NCBI RefSeq assembly: GCF_000213555.1
Contig: NZ_GL891993.1
Span: 32,651 to 96,650, forward strand
Length of the DNA stretch: 64,000 bases
DNA from: Dysgonomonas gadei ATCC BAA-286
Lineage (GTDB): Bacteria; Bacteroidota; Bacteroidia; Bacteroidales; Dysgonomonadaceae
Reading direction: 5' to 3'
Shown: positions 35,503-44,315 of the stretch, in pieces
Numbering within the stretch: the first letter of the stretch is position 1
How the letters are laid out: the number at the start of each line of letters is the position of its first letter
The notes under the pieces: model-generated
Database searches by the model: none
Told to the model about the DNA's origin: nothing
What the model saw: the letters and a program-made list of their open reading frames with translations, nothing else
Translations under genes and position numbers: made by a program

Positions 35503-38500
35503 TTGTTTTCTCTTCTTTTTTCCTAAATAGGAAAATAGTATTAGACGTATATTTATCGTTTTTGAAGCTCTCTACAGTCATATTGCAACTATCAGCTATT
35601 TCATATAGTTTCTCAGCCGAAGTAAAACAAAGTTCTTCTTTTGTTTTATTAAAACCAAATATGCGGGTAGAGAATATCTCTGATAACTTTGTCAGTTTTT
35701 GTTTTTGCTTATCCCGGCTATCTCCGTCACGAACGATGATCAATCCGTCGTCACGAAGATTCTGTATGCATTTTTTTAATAACGATTCCTGTTTCCGGCT
35801 ATCCATATAATGCAACATGTCATTCAATACAAACACATCGCTTTCGGGTAGGGGATATTCCAAAGCGTCGGCATATATAAAAGCGGTATTCTCTCTATGT
35901 AAATATCCGTACCGGGCGACTTCGGCCTTATCTTCGTCATAATCTATACCTAATACCTGCCTGTCAGGCGATAATATGGCAAGCATGTATCCTAAAGTGC
36001 CATACCCGCAACCGATATCTGTGATTTGCCCCCTTTCAGGTATCAGTTCGTCGAATATTTTATAGCTTCTTTCCATTTTCACCTTTATGCGTACATACCA
36101 TTCCATCACCGGACCTTTATAGATGTAGTTTTTTACCAGCATATGATAGAAATATGGATTGATGGCCGTATTATATTCTGCGCAAACTTTTATATATTTG
36201 GATGCGAAATAAGCCGCCGTATTTTTTGTCCTTTCTTTATACGTGTTTCCGAACGAACGGTCTTCATAAGTAATGCGGGGCAGGATTTTAGTCGCTATTA
36301 TTCCACGTTTCAGATAGAATGGCTGTGATTTGGAAATAACCATTCCTGTGCCATATAATATGATGGGGATTATATCCAGTTTCAGTGTTTCGGATAGATA
36401 GAATGCGCCTTTGTGGAAACGCTTCAATCTACCATCGTATGAACGTGTGCCTTCAGGGAATATGACAACGGAGTAGCCTTCATCGATTCGCTCTTTGATG
36501 TGCGACACCGAATTTTCATATCCTTCGCCTGTATAAAAGTAGCCTGCATACCTGATTACTGCGCCGAAGAACGGAGACCTCCATACCCATTCGTTTGTAA
36601 CCATTACCATCTTAGGATGGAGCGTGAGTAACAGGAGTATATCGAGGAAAGACTGATGGTTGGCTATGATAATGGCGGGTTTCTTAAACGTTTCACCACC
36701 GGCATTTACTTTCTTTTTCTTCAGTATAAATCCAGCAAAGCAGATGAAGCGGCAGTTGAGCATTACCAGGTAGCACATGAATTGCCGTTTTTTACTCTTC
36801 TTTACAGGAACCAGATACAATAGTAAAATCGTTATGCGGAGGAACAGGCATCCGGCAAGGAACAGCCCGTATATAAAGGCGGTTATCAGTATAGAGGCAA
36901 GTGTATATGGCGGTAGCCCTTTTGTTGTCTGTGAAGACATAAAGATGCGGAAGATGACAGGAGGGATAGTATATGAAACCAGAACCACAACTATCATTCC
37001 GAGGATGGACATTAACGATATAGACTGCAAGGCGGGATGCTGTGCGAAAATCAAGGCTCCCATCCCTACAATAATGGTGAAGGCCGAAAAGAAGATGGCT
37101 GTTTTATGCCCGTTCAGCGCAGGTTTATTTGTCCGGTATTTATTTTGTAAACCGTCCATAATAAATATACTGAAATCGTCCCCGATACCAAATATGAAAG
37201 TGGACAGGATGATATTGATGATATTGAATTCTATCCCGGATATTCCCATGATGCCGATAATGATAATCCAGCTGATAAACATCGGGGAGAAACTGATTAG
37301 TGTCAACTCGATACGCCCGTAAGATATAAGCAGTGTAATGAAAATGAGGAATGATGAAATGAATAATATCAGGTAGAAGTCATCATTGATAGCGGATACC
37401 CACTTCTTAGTAAAGAAGGAGCGGTCTAAAATCACAACTTCATTGCCATTATTGAAGTGTTGATATACTTCTTCCTTATTTTTATCGTCGAGCTGTACTT
37501 GTGAAATAAGCAGGGTAAGGCCCGGAACAGTGTTTTGCCAGTCGTTCAGTATCCGGCTTGTCTTCGTAATATCTTTATGCGGAGTAAAGTCAGAATCTAT
37601 CCATTTATAGAATGGGGCAAAAGCGTCCTGACGAAAATTATATGTTTCGGACTCGCTTTTCAGCGTTGTTTTCAAAAATTCTTTCTTCCCGGCAGTCCAG
37701 TAATTATTCCATTTTTGCAGACGTTCTTGCTGAACATCCTCGGGGATAAGGAAGTAATCGGCGGAAGCAAAGTTTTTGATCAGGCCCTGTTCTTTTAGTC
37801 CTGATAATTTTTTATTGGTCGCATTATAGTTTTGGATCGCTTCATCGGTATTTTTTCCGACACTTACGAACAGGATATTTTTTTTATCGTTATCTACGAT
37901 CTCCGCCAATTTCTGTTCGGCTTCTTTCAGATGTTCCGGTTCATAATTCATATGCATCATGTCGGCATCGAAACCCACATTGCGTGACGTAAATACACAA
38001 ATAACCGTTAATACTAAAATACCGCCTACAAGCCATTTGTTTTTATCGAAACGGTAAGCATTGAAGCGTTCTATAAAGCGGAGCAACGCGCTTCTTTTCT
38101 GATGAACCCTCCCGTCGAGGAAGTGAGGCAGGTATATGAGGCAGAAGATAATTGTACCTATCAGCGTCATAGACGCGAAAAGCCCGAAGTCTCGTAACAA
38201 TTCCGAACTGGTGAAAAGTAACCCTAAGAATGCGCCTATTGTTGTAAAACTGCCGACAGTAAGAGGGTAGGTGAGTTCCTTTATTAGTTGCGTTACAGAT
38301 GCCACATGGCTCTGGTGTACGACCATATGTATGGAATAACTCAGGGCGACGCCCATGATTATGGAACCGGAACCGACCGCTATAGATGAAATACTGCCTT
38401 TCAACAGTGAAATCATAAAGAGGGCGAACAAGCCCCCGAATATAGTCGGTGTGATGATCTGAAAGATCGTCCTCTTTTGCCTGAAGGACAGCAGAATGAA

Positions 38501-39355
38501 AACAATGATTATAACCAGTGCCAGAGTGATTGTCAGTATGGAGTCTTCTTTTATCTGACGGGCATTATATACACCGACAGAAGGACCTCCGTAGTATTCT
38601 GCTTTTACCGAAGGGTAGTCTTTATTAATAGCGGCTGTTTCCTTTTCTATGGCCGAAATCAGTTTATCGTTTTGCCCCGTACTTCCCATGCTGTATGTGG
38701 GAGTAATGAACAGCAGCAGCATGGAGCCGTCTTTGGAGAAGATGTATCCGTCTTGTTGCTCGAAATTATTATCCAGTTGGAAGTCCTGTAGGCGTTTCAG
38801 TGCGTTTCCTCCAAGGCTGAGAGGGTCTCTCATAATGTATTCTTTGAGAAAGCCTCCGGCCGGAGACAACAGGTTGGAATAGTTCCGTTGCATAACCGAT
38901 GCGACTTTTTCTTTTGAAAACAAGGAATCTATACGCTGATAATCGCTGTCGCTGAGTAAGATCGGAAGATTGTCATAGACGAAATTCTGCATCTCTGTTT
39001 TCAGGCTGTCGTCTATGCGGAGGAGTATATTGTTTACATATGTTCCTTGTGTCCGGGCTAACAGGCTATCTGCGAATGAGGTCGCGCTTTCTGTCAATAT
39101 TGCGGTATCGTTGTCCTGTCCCTTATCCGATGACGAGAACATGACGATAATCTTGTCCTTGATACGCAGATTGTCGAAAACGGTATTCAGGTTTTGTTCG
39201 TTTTTGGTATCAGGAAAGAACTGAGTGATATTTTCTTCGAATTTGAGTTGCAGGGCAAAATAACCCATAATGGCTATATTTGCCACCAGCGACAAATAGA
39301 GGATTATCTTATGCCGGGTGAAATAATTATATAGATTGACGAAAAAGTTACTCAT
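35495..39355 (-). CDS. Trifunctional MMPL exporter / lysophospholipid acyltransferase / SAM methyltransferase fusion
   Basis: Three enzymes are fused in 1286 residues. Residues about 1-830 are an RND/MMPL-type exporter with a first helix at 18-38, a periplasmic domain, and two blocks of helices (about 270-440 and 690-830). Residues about 870-1080 form a PlsC-type acyltransferase with NHQSFLD (HxxxxD, His near 898), EGTRSYDG and FHKGAFYLSE. Residues about 1085-1286 form a class I methyltransferase with ITDIGCGYGTLGYM near 1113 and VLGIDYDEDKAEV. The combination matches the annotated Bacteroidota trifunctional family as I recall it. It would attach the polyene to a lipid and move it across the inner membrane. 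The preceding spacer is repeat copy A. Confidence 0.9.
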   Translation of the reverse strand: MSNFFVNLYNYFTRHKIILYLSLVANIAIMGYFALQLKFEENITQFFPDTKNEQNLNTVFDNLRIKDKIIVMFSSSDKGQDNDTAILTESATSFADSLLARTQGTYVNNILLRIDDSLKTEMQNFVYDNLPILLSDSDYQRIDSLFSKEKVASVMQRNYSNLLSPAGGFLKEYIMRDPLSLGGNALKRLQDFQLDNNFEQQDGYIFSKDGSMLLLFITPTYSMGSTGQNDKLISAIEKETAAINKDYPSVKAEYYGGPSVGVYNARQIKEDSILTITLALVIIIVFILLSFRQKRTIFQIITPTIFGGLFALFMISLLKGSISSIAVGSGSIIMGVALSYSIHMVVHQSHVASVTQLIKELTYPLTVGSFTTIGAFLGLLFTSSELLRDFGLFASMTLIGTIIFCLIYLPHFLDGRVHQKRSALLRFIERFNAYRFDKNKWLVGGILVLTVICVFTSRNVGFDADMMHMNYEPEHLKEAEQKLAEIVDNDKKNILFVSVGKNTDEAIQNYNATNKKLSGLKEQGLIKNFASADYFLIPEDVQQERLQKWNNYWTAGKKEFLKTTLKSESETYNFRQDAFAPFYKWIDSDFTPHKDITKTSRILNDWQNTVPGLTLLISQVQLDDKNKEEVYQHFNNGNEVVILDRSFFTKKWVSAINDDFYLILFISSFLIFITLLISYGRIELTLISFSPMFISWIIIIGIMGISGIEFNIINIILSTFIFGIGDDFSIFIMDGLQNKYRTNKPALNGHKTAIFFSAFTIIVGMGALIFAQHPALQSISLMSILGMIVVVLVSYTIPPVIFRIFMSSQTTKGLPPYTLASILITAFIYGLFLAGCLFLRITILLLYLVPVKKSKKRQFMCYLVMLNCRFICFAGFILKKKKVNAGGETFKKPAIIIANHQSFLDILLLLTLHPKMVMVTNEWVWRSPFFGAVIRYAGYFYTGEGYENSVSHIKERIDEGYSVVIFPEGTRSYDGRLKRFHKGAFYLSETLKLDIIPIILYGTGMVISKSQPFYLKRGIIATKILPRITYEDRSFGNTYKERTKNTAAYFASKYIKVCAEYNTAINPYFYHMLVKNYIYKGPVMEWYVRIKVKMERSYKIFDELIPERGQITDIGCGYGTLGYMLAILSPDRQVLGIDYDEDKAEVARYGYLHRENTAFIYADALEYPLPESDVFVLNDMLHYMDSRKQESLLKKCIQNLRDDGLIIVRDGDSRDKQKQKLTKLSEIFSTRIFGFNKTKEELCFTSAEKLYEIADSCNMTVESFKNDKYTSNTIFLFRKKEEKTNG

Positions 39356-39367
39356 TTATACTCTAAG

Positions 39368-39957
39368 CTAAGTATTATAAAATATTTATTGATACGTTTA
39401 AATGTTCTATTGTTTAATGTAATTTTTACTACGCACAATCAAAGATTGTTTGTGTTCCTTTTGGCCAAAGCCCCAAAAGGAACCAAAAATGCTTTAGCGC
39501 CCACTTCAAAGGCCGACCTGTTAGCAGTAGAGACGGCTAAACGAAAAAACTCGCTCTGAGGTTTGTATAGCCCGAATCGCTAGATAAGCTCAAACACGTT
39601 TTCGTTTTTTAGCCTTTCTCTTCTGACGGGTGCCCGTCCGTGAAGCGTATGGCGCTGGCTGACGCATATTTTATTCTCGAAGGGGCTTTGCCTTACTATG
39701 GCGTCAGCAGACGCGCATTGGTTCCGCAGGCGGGCACCTGTCCAGTGCAGTCGGCGTAGAAAGGGACGGGGCGACAGCCCGTTTGTCACTTTCAGCCGGC
39801 AAGCTGTTGACAGGTCGCCGAGGAACTTAGCGCTAGCTTTTTGCTTACTTTTGGGCAATGCCAAAAGTGAGGGCAAGCTCGGGAGGGCGCGACAGTAATG
39901 AGACAAAGTCACCAATTTTAAATTAAGATAGTCACTATACATTAAAACATGTCATTA
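39368..39957. repeat. Dispersed structured intergenic repeat, copy A
   Basis: A roughly 590-bp non-coding block fills the whole gap between the MMPL start and the glycosyltransferase stop. It aligns along its length with copy B at 44316-44940, in the same orientation. Helices visible on either strand are ACAATC/GATTGT (39435-39449), GTTCCTTTTGG/CCAAAAGGAAC (39454-39483) and GGCTAAACGAAAA (39535-39547) with 39599-39614. Others are ACCTGTC (39736-39742) with GACAGGT (39809-39815), ACGGG/CCCGT (39766-39782), and CTTACTTTTGG/CCAAAAGTGAG (39844-39871). Several differ from copy B by paired changes. A 120-codon frame on the minus strand is considered spurious. Confidence 0.9.
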
Positions 39958-39963
39958 GATTAC

Positions 39964-41163
39964 TTAAACATCTACAGCCCGTTTCCTTTTTCGGAATATC
40001 AACAGTAAACTTGCCGAAATAATACCTGCCAGCATGCTGCAAACCAAAGCGAATACTATACTGCCCGTCAGATACTGGAACAAGACCGTTTTCATCCTTT
40101 CCAATGAAACATCGGTGATATCGAACGATACAGGGCTATTTGTAAGAAAGCAGCCTGTAGCATAGCTCCCATACAAAAGGAATGGCATTACCGGGGGAAT
40201 ACTGATATTGGAAGCAACCAGTGAAATTACTTTGTTCAGTTTCAGGAAATGGGCAAGAAAAACCGTTACAATCATCTGATAGCCCCATATGGGAACAATC
40301 CCCATGAAAATACCCAACATAATGGATAGTGTCATGGTTCTGTTCGAATCTTTCGACTTTAGTATTTCCTTATCGATAAAAGCGCGGATATTTGTCCATG
40401 TCAGTTTCCTGAAAAATTTCAAGGGTAGTATCCACAAGAAGGTGATTATAACAAGTATTGTATTCAGTATGCTGATGCGTGTAAAATCCCTTAACGGCCG
40501 GAAGTGCGATACCCGTTCGCCCTGTGGCGGGTAATATACATTTACAGGGATATTTTTTACATTCACACCCTTCCATGCCAGAAATACGATCATTTCCAAT
40601 TCGAATTCGTATTTGGCTGTGCAATATTTCATTTTTCCTATGCGATGGAGCGGATAAAGGCGGTAGCCGGATTGGGTGTCTTCCAGCTTTATACCTGTTT
40701 CCAGCTGAAACCAGAAGTTCGAGAATTTATTGGCAAATGTATTTTTACCCGGCATGTTATTGGCTGTCAGATTCCGTGCCCCCACAAGCATCGTATCAGG
40801 ATGCATTTCTATTTCATTCACAAAGGAAGGTATATCAGCAGGGTAGTGCTGTCCGTCGGAGTCTATCGTTATCGCATATCTGAATCCCTGTTCTTTTGCT
40901 GCTGATAATCCATTTTTGAGAGCATAGCCTTTTCCCTTATTTTTTGCGTGGGTAATGATCTGAATGCCGGAGATGGATTTCAGTATTCCGGATGTTGTGT
41001 CCGTAGAACCGTCGTTGACCACTATAATATGTTTGCTGTATTGTTTTACCCCTTCAATAACGGATAGGAGAGTCCTGTCGTTATTGTATGTAGGGATAAT
41101 AACAACGATACCGAGATTATTTAATTTCTCCTGCCATATCATAGTATCTACGGATTCATTCAT
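39964..41163 (-). CDS. GT2 glycosyltransferase fused to a DUF2062 membrane domain
   Basis: The 399-residue product starts at the ATG at 41163; a TTG two codons upstream is also in frame. Residues about 15-235 are a family 2 glycosyltransferase with VVIIPTYNNDRTL, VNDGSTDTTSGI and TIDSDGQHYPAD (DxD). The C-terminal third (about 280-399) is hydrophobic with the DUF2062 pattern (MLGIFMGIVPIWGYQMIV). Related dolichol- or undecaprenyl-phosphate sugar transferases act at the inner membrane. In an aryl polyene cluster a GT2 would sugar-modify the lipid anchor or headgroup; this is inference. It overlaps the preceding hot-dog gene by 8 nt. Confidence 0.87.
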   Translation of the reverse strand: MNESVDTMIWQEKLNNLGIVVIIPTYNNDRTLLSVIEGVKQYSKHIIVVNDGSTDTTSGILKSISGIQIITHAKNKGKGYALKNGLSAAKEQGFRYAITIDSDGQHYPADIPSFVNEIEMHPDTMLVGARNLTANNMPGKNTFANKFSNFWFQLETGIKLEDTQSGYRLYPLHRIGKMKYCTAKYEFELEMIVFLAWKGVNVKNIPVNVYYPPQGERVSHFRPLRDFTRISILNTILVIITFLWILPLKFFRKLTWTNIRAFIDKEILKSKDSNRTMTLSIMLGIFMGIVPIWGYQMIVTVFLAHFLKLNKVISLVASNISIPPVMPFLLYGSYATGCFLTNSPVSFDITDVSLERMKTVLFQYLTGSIVFALVCSMLAGIISASLLLIFRKRKRAVDV

Positions 41164-41539
41164 TTTCAATCTCTTTCAAAGTTGCTTTTACTTTGATGAA
41201 TACGGTATCTGTGTCTTGATATTTTCCTTCTGCAGACAGAGAAGTACGGTTATCGTCCGTATCTTTTAACGAAATATTAAACTCTATCAGGCCATTAACC
41301 ATCGGGTCGACCAATGACAGGAATTTTGAAGAGGATATATATGAATACATATACTCTTTACCGGATAGTTTTTCGGCGCAGTCTTTTATGATTTGTAATG
41401 TGCATACCCCCGGAACTATCGGTTGTCCTGTGAAGTGTCCTTCATATATACGATGCGAAGGATTCAGCTTCACTCTTAAACGGTGAGCGGGGCCACCTTT
41501 CATTACATCGGTTATTTCGTAAAAATCATTCAATAACAT
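41156..41539 (-). CDS. FabZ-like hot-dog dehydratase
   Basis: The 127-residue protein has the dehydratase core HRIYEGHFTGQPIVPGVCTL, with the FabZ-type catalytic histidine in the HF motif and the PGV turn, and the expected hot-dog length. FabZ-type enzymes dehydrate 3-hydroxyacyl-ACP to trans-2-enoyl-ACP, the step that leaves a double bond at every polyene extension. It is one of two such dehydratases in the cluster; the other is at 48541-48975. The start overlaps the stop of the lipoprotein gene by 14 nt. Confidence 0.85.
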   Translation of the reverse strand: MLLNDFYEITDVMKGGPAHRLRVKLNPSHRIYEGHFTGQPIVPGVCTLQIIKDCAEKLSGKEYMYSYISSSKFLSLVDPMVNGLIEFNISLKDTDDNRTSLSAEGKYQDTDTVFIKVKATLKEIENE

Positions 41540-42074
41540 TGTTCTCTCCCATTTTCTCCAGTCCGATAGTTAATCGTAACCAGGAGTGCTTTATTTGTAT
41601 TTTCTCAGAATCGTTCTCTGTCACAGGTGTGACGTAAACCACCCCCTTGGATATACCTCCTCCTGTTACAAATTTAGTATATTCTTTTGTTTTTTCTATT
41701 TTTTTAACGTTCCTGTCGGATAAAAATAACAGGTTGAAGTCAGTTTCAAAGATTTTCAGTACACGGTCTTTCCGCATAGGTTCTATACAACTGTAAACAT
41801 TCCAGTTTTCACCTTTCATGCCAAAATCGAACAGACTAAGCCCGAACATGGTAGTTGCAATAATGCGTATCTCTCCATCTTCCATTGTTTTTGCGATAAG
41901 CATGCCATTGAAATGTTTACCTCCGAAATCCAGCGTCATATTGTACTTCTGAACTTTATTCCCAACGGATATAATAGGGGCAGGCCCTGTTTTCAGCGGA
42001 TATGTATTCTTAGAACAGGAGATGAAAGTAAGGCACGCCAACAGGATACTAATTAACTGAAAACTTTTTGTCAT
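41526..42074 (-). CDS. Small lipoprotein of the polyene cluster (DUF3261-like role)
   Basis: The 182-residue precursor carries a lipoprotein signal MTKSFQLISILLACLTFISC, with Cys20 as the lipid attachment site. The mature part has a beta-rich core (QKYNMTLDFGGKHFNGML, IIATTMFGLSLFDFG) that resembles the lipoproteins next to LolA-like genes in aryl polyene clusters. It presumably receives or anchors the polyene lipid at the outer membrane. The family assignment is by context as much as by sequence. It overlaps the LolA-like gene by 26 nt. Confidence 0.7.
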   Translation of the reverse strand: MTKSFQLISILLACLTFISCSKNTYPLKTGPAPIISVGNKVQKYNMTLDFGGKHFNGMLIAKTMEDGEIRIIATTMFGLSLFDFGMKGENWNVYSCIEPMRKDRVLKIFETDFNLLFLSDRNVKKIEKTKEYTKFVTGGGISKGVVYVTPVTENDSEKIQIKHSWLRLTIGLEKMGENNVIE

Positions 42075-42678
42075 CTGTCAGTGTATTAAACTTTTTGTTC
42101 TGAAACAGGTAATCGGTATAATCGGTGGCATTCTCGGATATACGCAGTTTGGATACCGACATGTCTTTTTTGTCCATATAGATATCGAAGCCTGAGATAT
42201 ATGCCTGTACAGATTTATTGGTTGGTTTTATTTTTATCAGATAGGAGTTGGTATCTTCGAAGTATTCCATATTATAACCTGATATTTGCGAAATATTGCC
42301 AGACATACATGCGGCGAGCATACTTCTCATTTCACTCATTACTTTATTCGATTTCAGATTCACTACATTTTTTTTACCATCCGAAACTATCTTTAGTTTA
42401 TCGGCATTGATAACAATCAGGTATTTTGTAGGGGAACTATAATCGAGGCTTATTTTATCATTGTACCTGTAATAGAATTTACCTTTCGAAGTTATATCTT
42501 CATTAAACAGGTCGAGATGCTTTATCTGGGTAAAGTCACTTTCTATACTTTTTATAGATACAGCCTCCCGGAGAACACGTTTGTTAAAGGCTTCCACATC
42601 TTTCATCTTTTTCATCTGCGCGTTTATCTGCGGTAAACAAATGAAAATAAGTAAATAACAAATATATATGCGTTTCAT
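42049..42678 (-). CDS. LolA-like periplasmic carrier
   Basis: The 209-residue precursor has a signal peptide ending in INAQ (residue about 21). The mature domain follows LolA: a helix with SIKSIESDFTQIKHL, then KGKFYYRYNDKISLDYSSP and a C-terminal series of beta-strands. LolA carries lipoproteins across the periplasm. The copy inside aryl polyene clusters is thought to carry the polyene lipid. The ATGA overlap with the deacetylase gene shows coupled translation. Confidence 0.85.
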   Translation of the reverse strand: MKRIYICYLLIFICLPQINAQMKKMKDVEAFNKRVLREAVSIKSIESDFTQIKHLDLFNEDITSKGKFYYRYNDKISLDYSSPTKYLIVINADKLKIVSDGKKNVVNLKSNKVMSEMRSMLAACMSGNISQISGYNMEYFEDTNSYLIKIKPTNKSVQAYISGFDIYMDKKDMSVSKLRISENATDYTDYLFQNKKFNTLTDDKKFSVN

Positions 42679-43367
42679 TTCGTTGTTTTAGGTATATCAA
42701 ATAATTTATCTACTCTCTGTATGGTGTAATCATTTTCTTTCAGAAGCTCGAGCGCTTTTAGTAACAGGCTGTCACTCATAGGTAATGAGTCGTGTAAAAG
42801 AATGACGGCTCCCGGCTTTAGTCCTCGCTTTATTCTCTTCAATACCGTGTTCTCTTTCTTACACGTATCTAAAGAGCGGATACTCCAGCCAATAGTCAGA
42901 CAACCCATTGTCCTGACCACCTTTGCTACGGTCGGATTGGTGATGCCGAAAGGTGGACGAAACAATATCGTTCTTTCTCCTGTTACCTCCTCAATAGCTT
43001 TTTCGCAATCGCTTAGCTCCATTCTCATTTGTTGGGACGTATACAAAGGAAACGAAAAAAAGTGATTAAAAGTATGGTTGCCGATCAAATGGCCTTCCTC
43101 TTTCATCCTTGACAGGATACTCTCATTGCCTTTGATCTTACTGCCGATACAAAAAAAAGTAGCTTTGACATCATATTCTTTCAAAATATCGAGTATTTTG
43201 GGCGTCTGCTCTTTGTCGGGCCCGTCGTCAAATGTGAGTGCTACTATTTTTCCTTTCTTTTCATTCCGGCATAATGCTTTTAAGTATATTCCCGACCGAA
43301 TGCTGTAAGAGGCATAGATAAGGAATATAAGCAGTATAGCGGCTATGGATGAAATGAAAATCAGCAT
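42675..43367 (-). CDS. Polysaccharide deacetylase (NodB homology) family protein
   Basis: NodB-family enzymes remove acetyl or formyl groups from sugars with a metal ion. The 230-residue protein has an N-terminal membrane helix (about 2-22), then the five NodB motifs: TFDDGPD (Asp-Asp), HTFNH (metal histidines), RPPFG, an aromatic/Asp motif near SIRSLDT, and LLHDS. It is anchored in the inner membrane with the domain outside. Such genes recur in Bacteroidota flexirubin-type clusters, where the substrate is unknown; a sugar added by the GT2 gene is the natural guess. It overlaps the neighbouring genes on both sides. Confidence 0.87.
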   Translation of the reverse strand: MLIFISSIAAILLIFLIYASYSIRSGIYLKALCRNEKKGKIVALTFDDGPDKEQTPKILDILKEYDVKATFFCIGSKIKGNESILSRMKEEGHLIGNHTFNHFFSFPLYTSQQMRMELSDCEKAIEEVTGERTILFRPPFGITNPTVAKVVRTMGCLTIGWSIRSLDTCKKENTVLKRIKRGLKPGAVILLHDSLPMSDSLLLKALELLKENDYTIQRVDKLFDIPKTTK

Positions 43368-44311
43368 TTTTTCAATAATATCAATGAATGATTTACAGTG
43401 TAATAATGGTTGTAGATAAGCAGGTATTGTATATCACCGGATTTTTCCAACCGATTTAATCCTTTCCACATACCGAAAGCCGAAGCGGTCGGGTATTCCC
43501 CGCAAATGTCTTTGAATGTCGAGTATGAGGTGGATGGGAATAATTGCTCCACAACATTATATACCAGGTCATCGGTTGTGCTTCCATTTTTACCTATGAT
43601 AAGATGTTGTATATCAATCGATTTTAGATTGTTTTCTGTCAGGAATATCTTTATCTTTTGCAATATCTCCTCCGAAGACAGCTTTCCTATAAATGTCCTG
43701 ACAGCTGCCAGTTCTGCAACAGTATATAATTCTTTTTCAGCCGCTAATGTAAAAAACTGGGAGCCTTCGCCGAATATAATATTATCGAGCATACCCAGCC
43801 TTTTCAAGATAATATGTCCGGCCGGTAACACTTCATCGGCAGCGCCGACCAGTACCAGATTGTCACCTTCCCATATCCTCATCATGCCGTCGATCAGGGC
43901 GCTTTCGAAGCTGAGGCCGCGGTGCACATATGTATTGTTATAAGAATGGCTGCCTATAATCAGGGCGATCTGAGCGCCTATGACATTGAATGTAGATTGT
44001 ATAAAAGCCGAAGGATTCAGCAGTTGCTCCTCATTTTCTATGAGATTATCCAGAAATTTTTCTGTATCGGCCAGGCATCCTAGTCCGGTGGCTGTAATAA
44101 TGGCATCTATATTTTTGTTTCCACTTTGTTCCAGACAAACCAATCCGCACGCAACACCCATCTTTACAATGTGGCTCATACGGCGGCGCATATTTGCGTT
44201 GGTTATGATGTGCTTGTAATCCGGCTCAACCGCATGCAGCATCCCATCCTCTCCGGTAATACCATCGGGGTGGATAGATGCAAATGAGTTTATATAACAA
44301 GGTCTTTTCAT
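43361..44311 (-). CDS. Ketosynthase-like chain-length factor (no catalytic Cys)
   Basis: The 316-residue protein belongs to the beta-ketoacyl synthase superfamily but is short, and the position of the usual TACSS nucleophile is occupied by NNTYVHRGLSFESAL, without a cysteine. The scaffold is otherwise kept (IDAIITATGLGCLADTEKFL, NPSAFIQSTFNVIGAQIALI, GEYPTASAFGMW). In aryl polyene synthases an inactive chain-length factor pairs with an active ketosynthase to set chain length. Its gene lies beside the ketosynthase at 44945-46129, separated only by repeat copy B. Confidence 0.85.
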   Translation of the reverse strand: MKRPCYINSFASIHPDGITGEDGMLHAVEPDYKHIITNANMRRRMSHIVKMGVACGLVCLEQSGNKNIDAIITATGLGCLADTEKFLDNLIENEEQLLNPSAFIQSTFNVIGAQIALIIGSHSYNNTYVHRGLSFESALIDGMMRIWEGDNLVLVGAADEVLPAGHIILKRLGMLDNIIFGEGSQFFTLAAEKELYTVAELAAVRTFIGKLSSEEILQKIKIFLTENNLKSIDIQHLIIGKNGSTTDDLVYNVVEQLFPSTSYSTFKDICGEYPTASAFGMWKGLNRLEKSGDIQYLLIYNHYYTVNHSLILLKKC

Positions 44312-44315
44312 AACT

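Noticed and set aside
35495..39355. Possible assembly error joining three genes
   Set aside because: The frame is continuous with sensible linkers, and this three-domain order is a known Bacteroidota annotation class.
39580..39942. A 120-codon minus-strand ORF inside repeat copy A, and a related 73-codon ORF in copy B (44654-44875)
   Set aside because: The two frames translate similarly only because the DNA is repeated. The differences between copies preserve base pairing, not the protein, and neither has a domain or start context.
43361..44311. Pseudogene call for the short ketosynthase-like gene
   Set aside because: The frame is intact and the missing Cys is typical of chain-length factors.
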